A stretch of DNA of 64,000 nt from Sungkyunkwania multivorans (GTDB taxonomy: Bacteria; Bacteroidota; Bacteroidia; Flavobacteriales; Flavobacteriaceae), in contig NZ_JBHTJH010000017.1 of assembly GCF_042675645.1 (NCBI RefSeq), positions 682,001 through 746,000 of the forward strand, read 5' to 3'. Positions 27,801 to 37,584 of this stretch are shown here, piece after piece. The first letter of the stretch is position 1; each line of letters opens with the position of its first letter. Below the pieces are notes generated by a model. The model saw only the letters and a program-made list of their open reading frames with translations. It was not told the DNA's origin and made no database searches. The position numbers and the translations under genes were made by a program.

Positions 27801-30800
27801 ATGAACACTACGGTCGGCGGAATATAACCAGCGGTAGATTGAGCTTCAACATTGTCAGGGATTCCATCGTCGTCACTATCTAAATCCACATAATCTAGTT
27901 TTGTGTCATTGTCTGGTGTGGCGCGCAAGGTATAATTTAGAACACCGCTATCGGGGAACGTCTCTAAGTCATCTAGAAGACCGTTAGCGCCAATATCTGT
28001 TAATCCGTTATCAACACGGCCGTCAAAGTCGGTGTCAAATCCATGCCCTACTTCCATGGTGTCCAAAATACCATCACCATCGGCGTCGATATCCAAATGA
28101 TTGGGTAATCCGTCGGTATCGTTGTCAGACCCGTTATTGATTTGAACGAACGGATCGTCGAGATCTTGAACGTTGCATTCTCCAAAATCTAACGAGAAGT
28201 TTCTTCGATAACTAGCGGTTGTCCCAATTTGTACTTTAAAAGTATCACGATTGATATATCCAAAGAACATGATCGCTTCGGGATCTCTGTTGGCCGCATT
28301 ATAGTTAGGGCCGTTAGATGAGAAACGCTCTCTTCCACCACTTAGTGTTACGTGCTGTACGTCTGTTGGATTATTCAGCGCAAAATAGTCTGGCGTAAAC
28401 ACGGTGACCACCTCAGTGAATGCTGATCCATCGATATCGATGGCAACGCCACCGAATCGGGGAACTTTAAAGGGCACACTGGTGCCACCAAGAACGAGCT
28501 GTAATTCGAACTCTACATACTGAATTCCATTTCCGTTTCCTCTTACTCTGGGTTGCCAGTGACCGTCAATACCATAGGCTGTTGAATCTTCACTGATCAA
28601 GGTCGCTCCAGATGTTTTATCGGTGATTTCGCAAAGCACGTCCAAAGTAAGTCCGATATAGGTGACCACATTTGGAAATCTGTAAACTGCTCCAACCTGT
28701 CCGGCCGTACCGCTTACTAGCGAAGATCCTGAGAATTGCGCATCTGGAAAGGAGCAAAATCCATCAAGGTCGATTTGAATAAGATCAAAGAAATCTGGGA
28801 TTCCATCGTTGTCGTCATCAATGTCTTCATCATTATTAATACCATCACCATCGGTATCTGGGAAGTCTGGTAACGCATCTCTGTAATCGACATCGCCACC
28901 CCCGATACCTAGGTCGTTATCGCTATCTGGCAATAGAGTAGGATCGTTGATATTTCCATCGGGATCGCCATAACCAGGAAGATCGTCAACATAGTTATCT
29001 AGGCCATCACCATCATAATCAAGATTGTTCAGGGCGATTCCTGCTTCAAAATTATCGGTAAATGCATCTCCGTCGGCATTGTTGTTTAAGAAGTCGAAAG
29101 AGCCGTCATTCAAAGTATCTACCGGATTAATTCCAGATGGCTCATAGGTATCCACTAAACCATCACCATCAGAATCAGTGGCCGCATAGGTAATAAACCC
29201 TGTAGTTGTTTGTCCTTCTACATTGTCTGGGATACCATCGCCATCACTATCTAGGTCGTGATGGTTGGCGATATTGTCTCCATCGATATCGAAGGCAGCT
29301 TCAACCAGACCATCGGTATCTCCAATAGCGGCGTTGGTATCATCATTATCTGAAAAGATCGGGACTAGATCCGAATCACCGTCGGTCAACGGATCAATTC
29401 CACCGGACTCTACAGTATCCAATATACCGTCGTTGTCATCATCTATATCTGTAGCATCGGGGCTACCGTCCCCATCGGTGTCCAAGTTAGCGATTGCAAT
29501 GGTAAAGATGGCGCCGTCTGGCAAGTCGAGTGCTGCGGTTGAGTAAAATCCATCTCCCGCGATGTTGTCATCGCCATTGTTTCCATCATCATACATCAAA
29601 GTAGGAGTTTCGTCAGTCAAGCTACCATCTCCATCAGAATCATAGACAAAATAATATTGGGCACTGGTGGGAATGTTGAAGAAAATGTTATTCATATTGA
29701 TCGAAATCTCCAAATTTCCAATACTACCTGTTTCAGCAACTTTCCATTTCCTATCTAACACAAAAAAGCCAGAAGGATTATTACTAGAGGCCCAAGCGGC
29801 ATTACCTCCGTTGTTTCCCCAAAGCATAAAATTAAGGTTGTTGATCGTGCTTGTGTTGGCATTATTCGAAGGATCCAAGGAGATATTTCCAATAGCAACG
29901 ATACCGTCGTTGGCACTTGAAATGGATTGTTTTTGGTACAAACCTTGGCAGTCTTCCCGTCCTATACCAGTGATGTCATTGTCAAAACCACCTGTGTTCC
30001 CATAGTCCCAAAGTGGATTGGTGATAGAGGCATCGACAGCGATGTAATCCTTGTTCAGAGAAACGCCATATTTTAGGGCGAGATAGGTGTCAATTTGGTC
30101 ACGCTCGGTCGCATTGGTTATTGCTCTGTTGTAAACAAGTACCTCCGCAATCTCACCATCCCAAAAACCATTGGACGTGGATAACCAACCACCTAGCTTA
30201 GCCGTTGTGGCACTGGCGGTATTATAAGGTGCAGAGATAGAGTCGTTGGTAAACAATACACCATCTCTATAAAACTCGGCAGCACCTCCATTGATGGCAA
30301 TGCTATTGATGGAAGGGATGTTGTTTTCCCAATAACCAGTCTGAGAAAAGGTGACCTCACCATCTTCGTTGATCGCTCCTGCCGTGGCCTCATTGATTTC
30401 GGAACCATAGCCAAAGGCGGTACCTCCAGAAGTGTTTCCATATCCAAAGACATAGCTATCGTCTAGTGTTCTAGGTCGTGTAACGACGTAGATGGTACGG
30501 TCGTTGTTTCCTGAATTAAAATTGACATTGTTCAAGGTGTAGACCGAAGTGATTCCATCGTTAAAGGTGATGGCCTCGTTGTAATTTATATAGTTGGTAA
30601 GATTTAGGGTCGCTCCTGTGCCATCGGTAACGGTCACACCAGATCCTGACTGGTCTGTCCAACCCAATCCGCCGACGTCAGCTCTTAGCCAAAGGGCAAG
30701 TTGGCTATTTGTGCACGCAGGAGGGAGTGAGAGTATAGCAGGAGCTTTCTTCGTCTCCGCTATCAACGAATCGTTCTCTACCTCACTGGGAGGGACTTTT

Positions 30801-30898
30801 TTTGAAAAAGGAGTTACTGAATAAGGGACTTTTGCTAAAAGGCTTCCAGATGATAGCATGGCAGCCGTTAGCAAAAGAAAAAAGTAGTTTTTCTTCAT
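24896..30898 (-). CDS. Giant secreted LamG/TSP3 protein with T9SS sorting domain (paralogue A)
   Basis: A 2000-residue exported protein. Order: signal peptide (1-22); LamG-like lectin domain (about 60-270); a module with LALKYGVSLNKDYI and GIGRED (about 270-460); thrombospondin type-3 calcium repeats, DxDxDGxxD (about 469-705); an unnamed domain (about 710-910); more TSP3 repeats (915-1155); a second LamG domain (about 1165-1332); a linker with YNYFSSPVG and NPYPSALD (about 1340-1770); the 'RIRIGFEN' module (about 1774-1915); and a T9SS type A tail (about 1925-2000) ending GVVTRKMLRY. It is probably exported through T9SS and either attached to the surface or released, binding glycans or calcium. 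No catalytic domain was recognised. It is the tandem paralogue of the gene at 31212-37271. Confidence 0.88.
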   Translation of the reverse strand: MKKNYFFLLLTAAMLSSGSLLAKVPYSVTPFSKKVPPSEVENDSLIAETKKAPAILSLPPACTNSQLALWLRADVGGLGWTDQSGSGVTVTDGTGATLNLTNYINYNEAITFNDGITSVYTLNNVNFNSGNNDRTIYVVTRPRTLDDSYVFGYGNTSGGTAFGYGSEINEATAGAINEDGEVTFSQTGYWENNIPSINSIAINGGAAEFYRDGVLFTNDSISAPYNTASATTAKLGGWLSTSNGFWDGEIAEVLVYNRAITNATERDQIDTYLALKYGVSLNKDYIAVDASITNPLWDYGNTGGFDNDITGIGREDCQGLYQKQSISSANDGIVAIGNISLDPSNNANTSTINNLNFMLWGNNGGNAAWASSNNPSGFFVLDRKWKVAETGSIGNLEISINMNNIFFNIPTSAQYYFVYDSDGDGSLTDETPTLMYDDGNNGDDNIAGDGFYSTAALDLPDGAIFTIAIANLDTDGDGSPDATDIDDDNDGILDTVESGGIDPLTDGDSDLVPIFSDNDDTNAAIGDTDGLVEAAFDIDGDNIANHHDLDSDGDGIPDNVEGQTTTGFITYAATDSDGDGLVDTYEPSGINPVDTLNDGSFDFLNNNADGDAFTDNFEAGIALNNLDYDGDGLDNYVDDLPGYGDPDGNINDPTLLPDSDNDLGIGGGDVDYRDALPDFPDTDGDGINNDEDIDDDNDGIPDFFDLIQIDLDGFCSFPDAQFSGSSLVSGTAGQVGAVYRFPNVVTYIGLTLDVLCEITDKTSGATLISEDSTAYGIDGHWQPRVRGNGNGIQYVEFELQLVLGGTSVPFKVPRFGGVAIDIDGSAFTEVVTVFTPDYFALNNPTDVQHVTLSGGRERFSSNGPNYNAANRDPEAIMFFGYINRDTFKVQIGTTASYRRNFSLDFGECNVQDLDDPFVQINNGSDNDTDGLPNHLDIDADGDGILDTMEVGHGFDTDFDGRVDNGLTDIGANGLLDDLETFPDSGVLNYTLRATPDNDTKLDYVDLDSDDDGIPDNVEAQSTAGYIPPTVVFITSPLGYPFAINISTAEGVNVAYGNGFTSVEDTDGDGTPDYRDTDSDNDGIPDVQENGMSNFPFVLDIDTDGLDYAFEAGAGAPSSGDDLDGYDPNDTINDPAASVLPDSDGDLALGGDLDYRDLPFVNPPSTAAIDFDGIDDHMTTPGFMGGMGEATIMAWVKLDGGYSNRGHIAGEEMFYIYTDASRIPHVYVNTNGGTNASLAATSGALKLNEWAHITATFSATDNQVRIYVNGELEGTLGSSGLLNDTMSTPNRDFTIGRQSGASTNYYRGAADEVRAFSTRLNANQIQRLVYQEIQQNGTEVEGTVIPKTVAMDGGTAIQWNDLEAYYPMTNILTGRTTDASGKGRNAFLKNITTFQSQTAPMPYITTSDGAWTSQSTWLYGDVWDIEDVASNKPWAIVNVAHDLTTSDDHDLLGLIIDGSGSFTVNNDRAITNDWYLELDGRIDLEGESQLIQTANSTLEVTSAGILERDQQGTADQYTYNYFSSPVGAPSVTQNNSDFIAATLKEPNGTVQFTTDINVPTTQTNPLTLSSSWIYMFDNGAAEDYDAWSFTGNLGSIPAGMGFTLKGAQYNPGIGAEQNYIFEGKPNNGTITHAISGTNQSLVGNPYPSALDANQFILDNNGAITGTLYFWEHYGGNSHNLIDYQGGYALYNLSGGVMAVAHPDVSQSGAPSKVPTRYVPVAQGFFVEADADGGTIEFNNGQRVFRKENTGDSQFIRNANRDDGDNDIIANQQETQRIRIGFENAEGFHRQLLLAFIEGTTDGVDPGYDGRLLDDQRSDAYWMLENEKYVIQAVDSYDKDRRLALGFQIDEAHANQEFTIMIDELENISEDVDIYIRDNEDGSHHDLRSAPFKVVLDQQVNTDRFQMVFKPAEEEVTPEEDASHLPIFVIYSRRGKEVKIFNFRKDHIHNMVIYDLQRRPVVEATIESNDRRIDIPVNIQRGIYIVKIYTDKGVVTRKMLRY

Positions 30899-31211
30899 GG
30901 CAATTTGGGTTAATGAGGTTCAACATATTCAATTCAGAAATGTTTAATCTTGATTAAATTTGGGCTACCCTCTATTGGGCAGAGGGAAAAGTGAAAATAA
31001 AATAAATTATTGTTTGTCAATCGCTAAGGAACGTAGGATCGATGAAATACATGCTTTTTTAACACATCTGACGTATTTTCCTACTACTTTGAACGAATAT
31101 TTATGCACTTAATCGATAAATATTGTACCTGACATTTATAAAACAGTTGGTTGTGTATGTGCCAAAAAAAAGCCGCTCAAGATGAGCGGCTTATATTTGT
31201 ATAAATGAAGA
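30899..31211. other. Intergenic region between the two giant genes
   Basis: This 313-base AT-rich spacer holds the terminator of the upstream giant (31164-31192) and the leader of the downstream one. The leader contains a 6-bp hairpin (ccctct 30968-30973 with agaggg 30981-30986). No exact TAnnTTTG box and no open frame were seen. Confidence 0.5.
31164..31192 (-). terminator. Terminator of giant paralogue B
   Basis: A 10-bp stem aagccgctca (31170-31179) / tgagcggctt (31183-31192) with a 3-base loop. The A-run at 31164-31171 is a T-run on the minus strand. It starts 20 bases after the stop codon. Confidence 0.88.
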
Positions 31212-34200
31212 TCAATTGGTGATCAACTTTTTAGTGACGTTCCCTTTTTCGGTCGTTATCTCCATGATAAATGTTCCATGGCCTCCTTGGACAGGAATCA
31301 TGACCCTGCTGTCATTGCTATTGACAATCTGAGACATTATTCGCTGGCCTTGAATACCATAAAGGACCAATTTCTTGAGGAAAATTCCTTTCGAATTTTC
31401 TATGATGACAGCATTGACGTTGTTCGCATAAGAAATATTGAAATCATCCGTTTCAATAAAATCATCATTGCTCAATGCCACGTCTCTTTCAAAGGTAATT
31501 ACAAAGCGGTCCAAATATGCTCCAGCCTCTAAAGCGATACTAAAGGAATCGTCTCGCAGGTCATGGATATCACCAGTGAGCTTATCCTTGATATATATAT
31601 TGTTGTCCGCTTCTATATTCTCTAACGCATCTATCATAAAAGTGATGTTTTCGTTAGCGTGTTTTTGATGCACCTTAAGTCCAAGTGCCAACTCATAGGT
31701 TTCTTTTAGGTCTTTAACCGCCTGAATGATATGTGGTTGCCCCTGTATCATCCAAAAGGCATCGCTAAGTTGCTCTTCATTCAACTTCCCATCGTATCCC
31801 TTATCGATGCCATCGGTGGCATCCTCTGCGAAGGCGAGCAACAATTGTCTATGGAATCCTTCAGAATTCTCGATACCAAACCGAATTCGTTGCATCTGGT
31901 CTTCACTTTCCTCAGTGTTTCCTTCATCACTGCTTCCTCGGATAAAAATAGAGTTTCCTGGTCCTTCTGTTCTATAAGTACGTTGGCTATTATTGAACTC
32001 AATGGTGCCCCCATCGGCGTCTGCCTCTACAAAGAATCCTTGTCCTACGGGCATATAGCGTGTAGGTTGTCTGGTACCTGCACCTGTTTGGCTTACATCT
32101 GGGTGAGCAACGGCCATCACACCGCCCGCTTTCGTGTACACCGCATAACCGCCTTGGTATTCTTCTAAGACATGTGAATTTCCACCGTAGTGTTCCCAGA
32201 AATACAGCGTTCCAGTAATGGCGTTGATATTGTCATCTATAAATTCATCACAGTCCAGTGCGGATGGATATGGGTTTCCAAGAAGACTTTGGTTGGTTCC
32301 TGAAATAGAATGGGAGATAACCCCATTATTTGGTTTCCCTTCAAAGATATATGTTTGTTCTGAGGTCACTGGATTGTATTGCGAGCCTTTCAAAGTGAAG
32401 CCCATTCCAGCAGGAATTGCATTGGTATTTCCAGTATAGCTCCATGAGTTGTAATCTTCGGCTGGAGAATCGTTGAAGGTGTATATCCATGCACTGCTTA
32501 ATGTTATGGGAGTCGTTTGTGGATTTGGCACATCGATACTATTGGTAAATTGCAGGTTTCCATTTTGGTCTCGCATCATCGCTGTAATGAAATCCGCATT
32601 GTTTTGAACAACATTGCTCACCCCAACTGGAGATGAGAAATAGTTGTAGGTATATTGGTCTGTCGTACCTTGCTGGTCTTTCTCTATAGTTCCGGCACTG
32701 GTGACCTCCAATGTGCTTTCTTCGGTTTGGATGAGTTGAGATTCTCCCTGAAGATCGATCTTTCCATCGATTTCCAAATACCAATCATTAATGATGCTGT
32801 TATCATTGTTTACAGATAAAGAGGCGCTTCCCGAAATACTGAGTCCAAGAAGGCGATGATCATTTACCGTAGTGACATCGTTATTGATCTGAACAATGGC
32901 CCAGTCCTTATTATCGTTTATATAGTCTATATCCCAAACGTCACCATGAAGCCATGTACTTTGCGAAGTCCAAGCACCGTCGGCGGATGTTTGGTATGGC
33001 ATTGGTGCTGTTTGTGTTTGGAAAGTGGTGATGTTCTTAAGGAATGCATTTCTACCCTTTCCAGAGATATCAGTGGTACGTCCTGTTACGATATTGGTCA
33101 TCGGGTAGTATGCTTCCACATCATTCCACAAGATGCTCGTCCCGCCATCTTCAGAAACCAATTTCGGAATGATCTTTCCAGCGACTTCAGTACCATTTTG
33201 TTCTATTTCCTGATAGACCAAACGCTGAATTTGCTTGTCATTTAGGGCAGATGAAAATACTCGTACCTCATCGATGGCGCCTTCATAATAACTGCCGCTT
33301 CCGTCACTTCTTCTTCCAATGGTAAAGTCATCGGTGCCAGAGGATAATACTCCGCTAGTAGCTAAGGTTGCCTCTAACTCGCCGTTTACATATAATCTGG
33401 CTTCATTGGCACTCGCATCAAACGTTGCCGTCACGTGTACCCATTCGTTCTTGTTTGCGGCTCCGGAGGATGCTTGAATATCTGCATTAGTGCCGCCTGT
33501 TGTTTCGACGTGTAATCGTGGCGTGCCATTATTGCGAATGTAGATGTAGAACATTTCTTCTCCTGCCACCACACCTGTACTATTAAAACCGCTATCCATC
33601 TTCAACCATCCCATGACAGTGACTTCGCTGCGTCCGCCCAAGAATGCCGGAGTAATGACGTGGTCATCGATTCCATCAAAGTCGATGGCAGCATCCGAAG
33701 GTGGATTTACGAAATTTGGATCGCGATAATCAAGATCGCCACCTAATGCAAGATCGGCATCTGAATCTGGTAAGACGGACGCAGATGGATCATTGATCTC
33801 GTCGTTAGGGTCATAACTGTCTACATCGTAGAAAGCCGAAGGAACATTTGCTCCTGCTTCAAAAACATAATCAAGCCCATCGGTGTCAGTATCGACGCCA
33901 CTGGCGCCATTGGACATTCCGTTCTCTAAAATGTCCGCTAGGCCATCATCGTCAGAATCGGTGTCTAGATAATCTGGAGTACCGTCTCCATCCGTGTCTA
34001 CTGGCAGATTGAAGCTGTTGTTTCCAAGTCCATCAATGTAGGAAGTATTGTATCCATTTGAAGGATTGGAGATATTAATAGCAAGTTCGAAAGGAGCGCC
34101 TAATGTAGGGTGTGTGATTCGCACTACAGAAGGAGCTAGATAACCTGTGGTAGGTTGGGCCTCGATGTTATCTGGAATACCGTCTCCATCACTATCAATA

Positions 34201-37200
34201 TCAACATAATCTGCCTTGGTATCACCTTCATTTTGATTATTAAAAATATAGTTGAGTGTGCCGCTATCGGGTGTTGTTTCTAACGCATCTAAAATACCGT
34301 TGGTACCGAACTCTGAAACATTGGTATAGTCCACTCGGCCGTCATAGTCGGCGTCCAGTCCGTGTCCAACCTCATAGCTGTCTGGCATTCCATCGCCATC
34401 TGAATCTAGGTCTAGGTGATTAGGAACGCCATCATTGTCATTGTCGTTACCGTTATTGATGACCACCACCGGGTCATCGAGATCTTGCACCAAACATTCG
34501 CTGAAGGACAAGTTGAAGAGTCTGGTTCTATTGTTTGTGGTACCTACCTTTACCGTAAAAGTCTGTGTGTTCACATATCCAAAGAAAAACAAAGCTTCGG
34601 GGTCCCTATTGATAGAGCTATATTCTGGACCCGTACTTGCAAATTGTTCTTCCCCGCCAGAGACAGATGTATGTAAAATATCTGTAACCGCATTAAGGGC
34701 CCAGTAGTCTGGGCTGAAAATACTTACGACCTCGTTGAAAGACCCACCGTCGATATCAAGGGCAATACCACCAAACCTTGGAACGGTAAATGGAATAGAG
34801 GTCCCAGTGATGACTAGGTCGACAGTAAAAGTACATGATTCGATGCCACTACCATCTCCTCTAACTCTAGGCCTCCAGTCATTAAAATTATTGGTATCAT
34901 CATCGATGCTGACCAAGGTAGCCCCAGACGTCTTCGCAGTTAATTCTACGAGGGCATCCAGTATCACTCCTTGATAGTTTACAACATCTGGAAAACGCCA
35001 TACAGCACCGACTTGACCAAAAGTACCTGACTCTGGAGGGCTATTTCTAGACAGCTTAAACTCTCCAGATGGAAAGCTACATGTTCCAGAAACATCAATT
35101 TGAATCACATCTTGAAAATCTGGAATACCATCGTTATCGTCATCCAGGTCAACATCGTTTGTAAATGTATCACCATCGGTATCTGGAAAATCGGGTAAGG
35201 CATCTCGATAATTGACATCACCACCACCGACGCCTAGATCTCCATCGTCGTCAGGTAGGATGGTCGGATCATCGATAGTTCCTTCTGGCGAGTTAAACCC
35301 GGGAACATCATCGACGAAGTTGTCCATTCCGTCACCATCATAGTCAAAACCACTTAACGGTATGCCAGTTTCCGCACCGTCATTGAACCCGTCACCATCA
35401 GCATCACTATTGAGGAAGTCCAAGGTTCCATCATTCAAGGTGTCTATCAATGGAAAAATACCCTCATTTGCAGCAGTGGCAGCGTTGGTGTCATAAGAGT
35501 CAACCAATCCGTCGTTATCTGAATCCGTATTCACCCAAATCACAAAACTACCTGTGGCTTGTCCTTCTACATTATCCGGCACTCCATCGCCATCAGAATC
35601 TTGATCTCTGAAATTTGGAATTCCATCACCATCGGTATCCCAACCTGGTTCAATACTGTTGTTGTCGTCTCCGATACCGACACCCACAACTGGCGTGTCA
35701 TTATCGTCTAAATATAAAGGAACAGTATCACCATCGAAGTCGGAGAGTGGATCAAAACTCACACCAGAGCCTGGAAGGGCGAAAAAGTTACCTTGTTCTC
35801 TTATGTCTATAATTCCATCGTTATCATCATCGATGTCAACCGAGTCGGGAATATTGTCCGAATCTGTATCGAGATTAGGTATCGAAATGGAGAAAAGCGT
35901 GTCGTTGGTAAAGTTGATGCCAACGGCGGTATAAACACCGTCATTGGCCGTATTATCTCCGTTGGTCCCATCATCGTACATCAGCGTTGCGGTCTCATCA
36001 CTAAGGTCGCCATCATTATCACTATCGTAGATAAAATAATAGGATGGGCTAAAAGGGACATCAAAGAAGGTATTGTTGACATCTATGGCAATTTCCACAA
36101 CGTCGACAAAACCAGTTTCATATACCTTCCATTTTTTATCGAGAATAAACTGTGTTGGGTGACCATCGGCACTACTAAAGGATGCCGATCCATTATTATG
36201 GCCCCAAAGCATGAAAGCCTCGTTGTTCATTGGATTTCCAGCACCGAATTCATTGAAGCTTATGTTTGCAGCGTTGGTTGCAAGCAAACTTGTTAAACCA
36301 ATTGATACGATAGATGTCGGATTGGTCGAACTACTTTGATATTGCTGTAATCCTTGGCAATTCTCTCTACCAATACCGGCGATGTTATTATCAAAACCTC
36401 CAGTGTTTCCATAATCCCAAAGAGGTGCCGTGATGCTTGCGCTGTTGGCCACGTAGTCCTTGGTAAGGGTTACCCCATATTTTATGGCGAGATAGGTATC
36501 GACCTCTTGTTGCTCAGTGGAGGTCAAGACGCGGTTATAAACTAATACCTCGGCGATCTCTCCATCCCAAAAGTCGTCTGAGGTCGAAAAAGAACCTCCG
36601 ATGACCCCTGTGGAAACATTGCCCGTATTAAAAGGTGAGGTATCAGCAAACAATGAGATTCCATTGCCATCGCGATAGAATTCCGCGTTTCCACCATCCA
36701 CAACAATGCTATTGATGTTGGCGACATCATTGTCCCAAAAACCGTCATTTGAATAAGTTTCGTCGTCGTTTTCGAACAAAAGCCCTCTTCCTGGATTGTT
36801 CGAGTTAGTCCCTAAGGCAAAGTATCTGTTGTTCGTTGACGTAGAGGCACCATAGCCAAATACGAACGCATCATCAAGCGTATTGGGTCTAGTTACTACG
36901 ATAATGGTCCTATCGTTATTACCCGAGGCAAAGTTGGCACCAGATAAATTATAGACCGAGGTAATATTATCATTGAAGGTAATGGCCTCGTTATAATTGA
37001 TATAGGATAATGTTGCCCCGCTTCCACCAGCGACACCCACTCCGTTTCCAGATTGATCCGTCCAGGAAAGTCCGCCGATATCTGCTCGTAGCCATAATTC
37101 GAGATTGGCTGAGGTACAGGCTGGAGGTCGTAAGGCGTTGGTTGGTTTCTTTTGTTGGCTTAAAGAATCTTTTGTAGACTCATTAATGATAGAGAGGTCG

Positions 37201-37271
37201 CTATCAATGTTGGCATTGATTGTTATTCCCGAAAACCAAAATGTCAAAAAAACTAAAGACAGTTTTTTCAT
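31212..37271 (-). CDS. Giant secreted LamG/TSP3 protein with T9SS sorting domain (paralogue B)
   Basis: A 2019-residue exported protein with the same order as its neighbour A. It has a signal peptide (1-20), a LamG-like lectin domain (55-265), the LAIKYGVTLTKDYV/GIGREN module, TSP3 repeats from about 464, the unnamed domain (about 727-929), more TSP3 repeats to about 1185, a second LamG domain from about 1192, the FSSPVG/NPYPSALD region, the RIRFGIEN module (about 1793-1930) and a T9SS type A tail (about 1940-2019) ending GNVTKKLITN. Similarity to A is high along the whole length, so the pair arose by tandem duplication. It is probably a T9SS-exported adhesin or surface-layer-type protein; no enzyme domain was recognised. 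Confidence 0.88.
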   Translation of the reverse strand: MKKLSLVFLTFWFSGITINANIDSDLSIINESTKDSLSQQKKPTNALRPPACTSANLELWLRADIGGLSWTDQSGNGVGVAGGSGATLSYINYNEAITFNDNITSVYNLSGANFASGNNDRTIIVVTRPNTLDDAFVFGYGASTSTNNRYFALGTNSNNPGRGLLFENDDETYSNDGFWDNDVANINSIVVDGGNAEFYRDGNGISLFADTSPFNTGNVSTGVIGGSFSTSDDFWDGEIAEVLVYNRVLTSTEQQEVDTYLAIKYGVTLTKDYVANSASITAPLWDYGNTGGFDNNIAGIGRENCQGLQQYQSSSTNPTSIVSIGLTSLLATNAANISFNEFGAGNPMNNEAFMLWGHNNGSASFSSADGHPTQFILDKKWKVYETGFVDVVEIAIDVNNTFFDVPFSPSYYFIYDSDNDGDLSDETATLMYDDGTNGDNTANDGVYTAVGINFTNDTLFSISIPNLDTDSDNIPDSVDIDDDNDGIIDIREQGNFFALPGSGVSFDPLSDFDGDTVPLYLDDNDTPVVGVGIGDDNNSIEPGWDTDGDGIPNFRDQDSDGDGVPDNVEGQATGSFVIWVNTDSDNDGLVDSYDTNAATAANEGIFPLIDTLNDGTLDFLNSDADGDGFNDGAETGIPLSGFDYDGDGMDNFVDDVPGFNSPEGTIDDPTILPDDDGDLGVGGGDVNYRDALPDFPDTDGDTFTNDVDLDDDNDGIPDFQDVIQIDVSGTCSFPSGEFKLSRNSPPESGTFGQVGAVWRFPDVVNYQGVILDALVELTAKTSGATLVSIDDDTNNFNDWRPRVRGDGSGIESCTFTVDLVITGTSIPFTVPRFGGIALDIDGGSFNEVVSIFSPDYWALNAVTDILHTSVSGGEEQFASTGPEYSSINRDPEALFFFGYVNTQTFTVKVGTTNNRTRLFNLSFSECLVQDLDDPVVVINNGNDNDNDGVPNHLDLDSDGDGMPDSYEVGHGLDADYDGRVDYTNVSEFGTNGILDALETTPDSGTLNYIFNNQNEGDTKADYVDIDSDGDGIPDNIEAQPTTGYLAPSVVRITHPTLGAPFELAINISNPSNGYNTSYIDGLGNNSFNLPVDTDGDGTPDYLDTDSDDDGLADILENGMSNGASGVDTDTDGLDYVFEAGANVPSAFYDVDSYDPNDEINDPSASVLPDSDADLALGGDLDYRDPNFVNPPSDAAIDFDGIDDHVITPAFLGGRSEVTVMGWLKMDSGFNSTGVVAGEEMFYIYIRNNGTPRLHVETTGGTNADIQASSGAANKNEWVHVTATFDASANEARLYVNGELEATLATSGVLSSGTDDFTIGRRSDGSGSYYEGAIDEVRVFSSALNDKQIQRLVYQEIEQNGTEVAGKIIPKLVSEDGGTSILWNDVEAYYPMTNIVTGRTTDISGKGRNAFLKNITTFQTQTAPMPYQTSADGAWTSQSTWLHGDVWDIDYINDNKDWAIVQINNDVTTVNDHRLLGLSISGSASLSVNNDNSIINDWYLEIDGKIDLQGESQLIQTEESTLEVTSAGTIEKDQQGTTDQYTYNYFSSPVGVSNVVQNNADFITAMMRDQNGNLQFTNSIDVPNPQTTPITLSSAWIYTFNDSPAEDYNSWSYTGNTNAIPAGMGFTLKGSQYNPVTSEQTYIFEGKPNNGVISHSISGTNQSLLGNPYPSALDCDEFIDDNINAITGTLYFWEHYGGNSHVLEEYQGGYAVYTKAGGVMAVAHPDVSQTGAGTRQPTRYMPVGQGFFVEADADGGTIEFNNSQRTYRTEGPGNSIFIRGSSDEGNTEESEDQMQRIRFGIENSEGFHRQLLLAFAEDATDGIDKGYDGKLNEEQLSDAFWMIQGQPHIIQAVKDLKETYELALGLKVHQKHANENITFMIDALENIEADNNIYIKDKLTGDIHDLRDDSFSIALEAGAYLDRFVITFERDVALSNDDFIETDDFNISYANNVNAVIIENSKGIFLKKLVLYGIQGQRIMSQIVNSNDSRVMIPVQGGHGTFIMEITTEKGNVTKKLITN

Positions 37272-37584
37272 AGCTTTAAAGGTTAGTTTTAGTTATTTCT
37301 TAAAAATCCAATTGAGGAAAACAACTTGATTCTAAAGAATGGGCTATAAAAATTTGGATCGTGAAAATAGGGTAATTTTTTGGAGGTCAAAACGCTAGAT
37401 GACGCATTTCGATAAAAGGTAGCTTTCTAAGGAGAAATGGCTTTTAATAGTAAAAAACCTAAAATGCTTGAAAACAATAACTTACAGAATTAACATTACT
37501 TTTAATCAATCTACAACGTTGATTATCAATAAGTTGCATTTATGATGTTTTTGAAGGGGTATATAATGGGCTAATAAGGACAAC
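37272..37584. other. Intergenic region upstream of giant paralogue B
   Basis: This 313-base AT-rich stretch holds the leader of the giant gene and the 3' flank of the THC0290_0291-like gene. A small dyad, aatcaa/ttgatt, lies near 37503-37525. I see no exact -7 box, no terminator and no credible gene. Confidence 0.4.

Noticed and set aside
26828..29500. GAT/GAC-rich periodic DNA resembling a tandem repeat or CRISPR
   Set aside because: The periodicity is the protein-level DxDxDGxxD calcium repeat; spacing and sequence vary and there are no identical direct repeats with uniform spacers.
31278..36545. Many plus-strand frames of 60-167 codons opposite giant paralogue B
   Set aside because: They mirror the Asp/Gly-rich TSP3 codons of the real gene (runs of Ser, Ile, Pro, Val). 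The same occurs opposite paralogue A and protein C.
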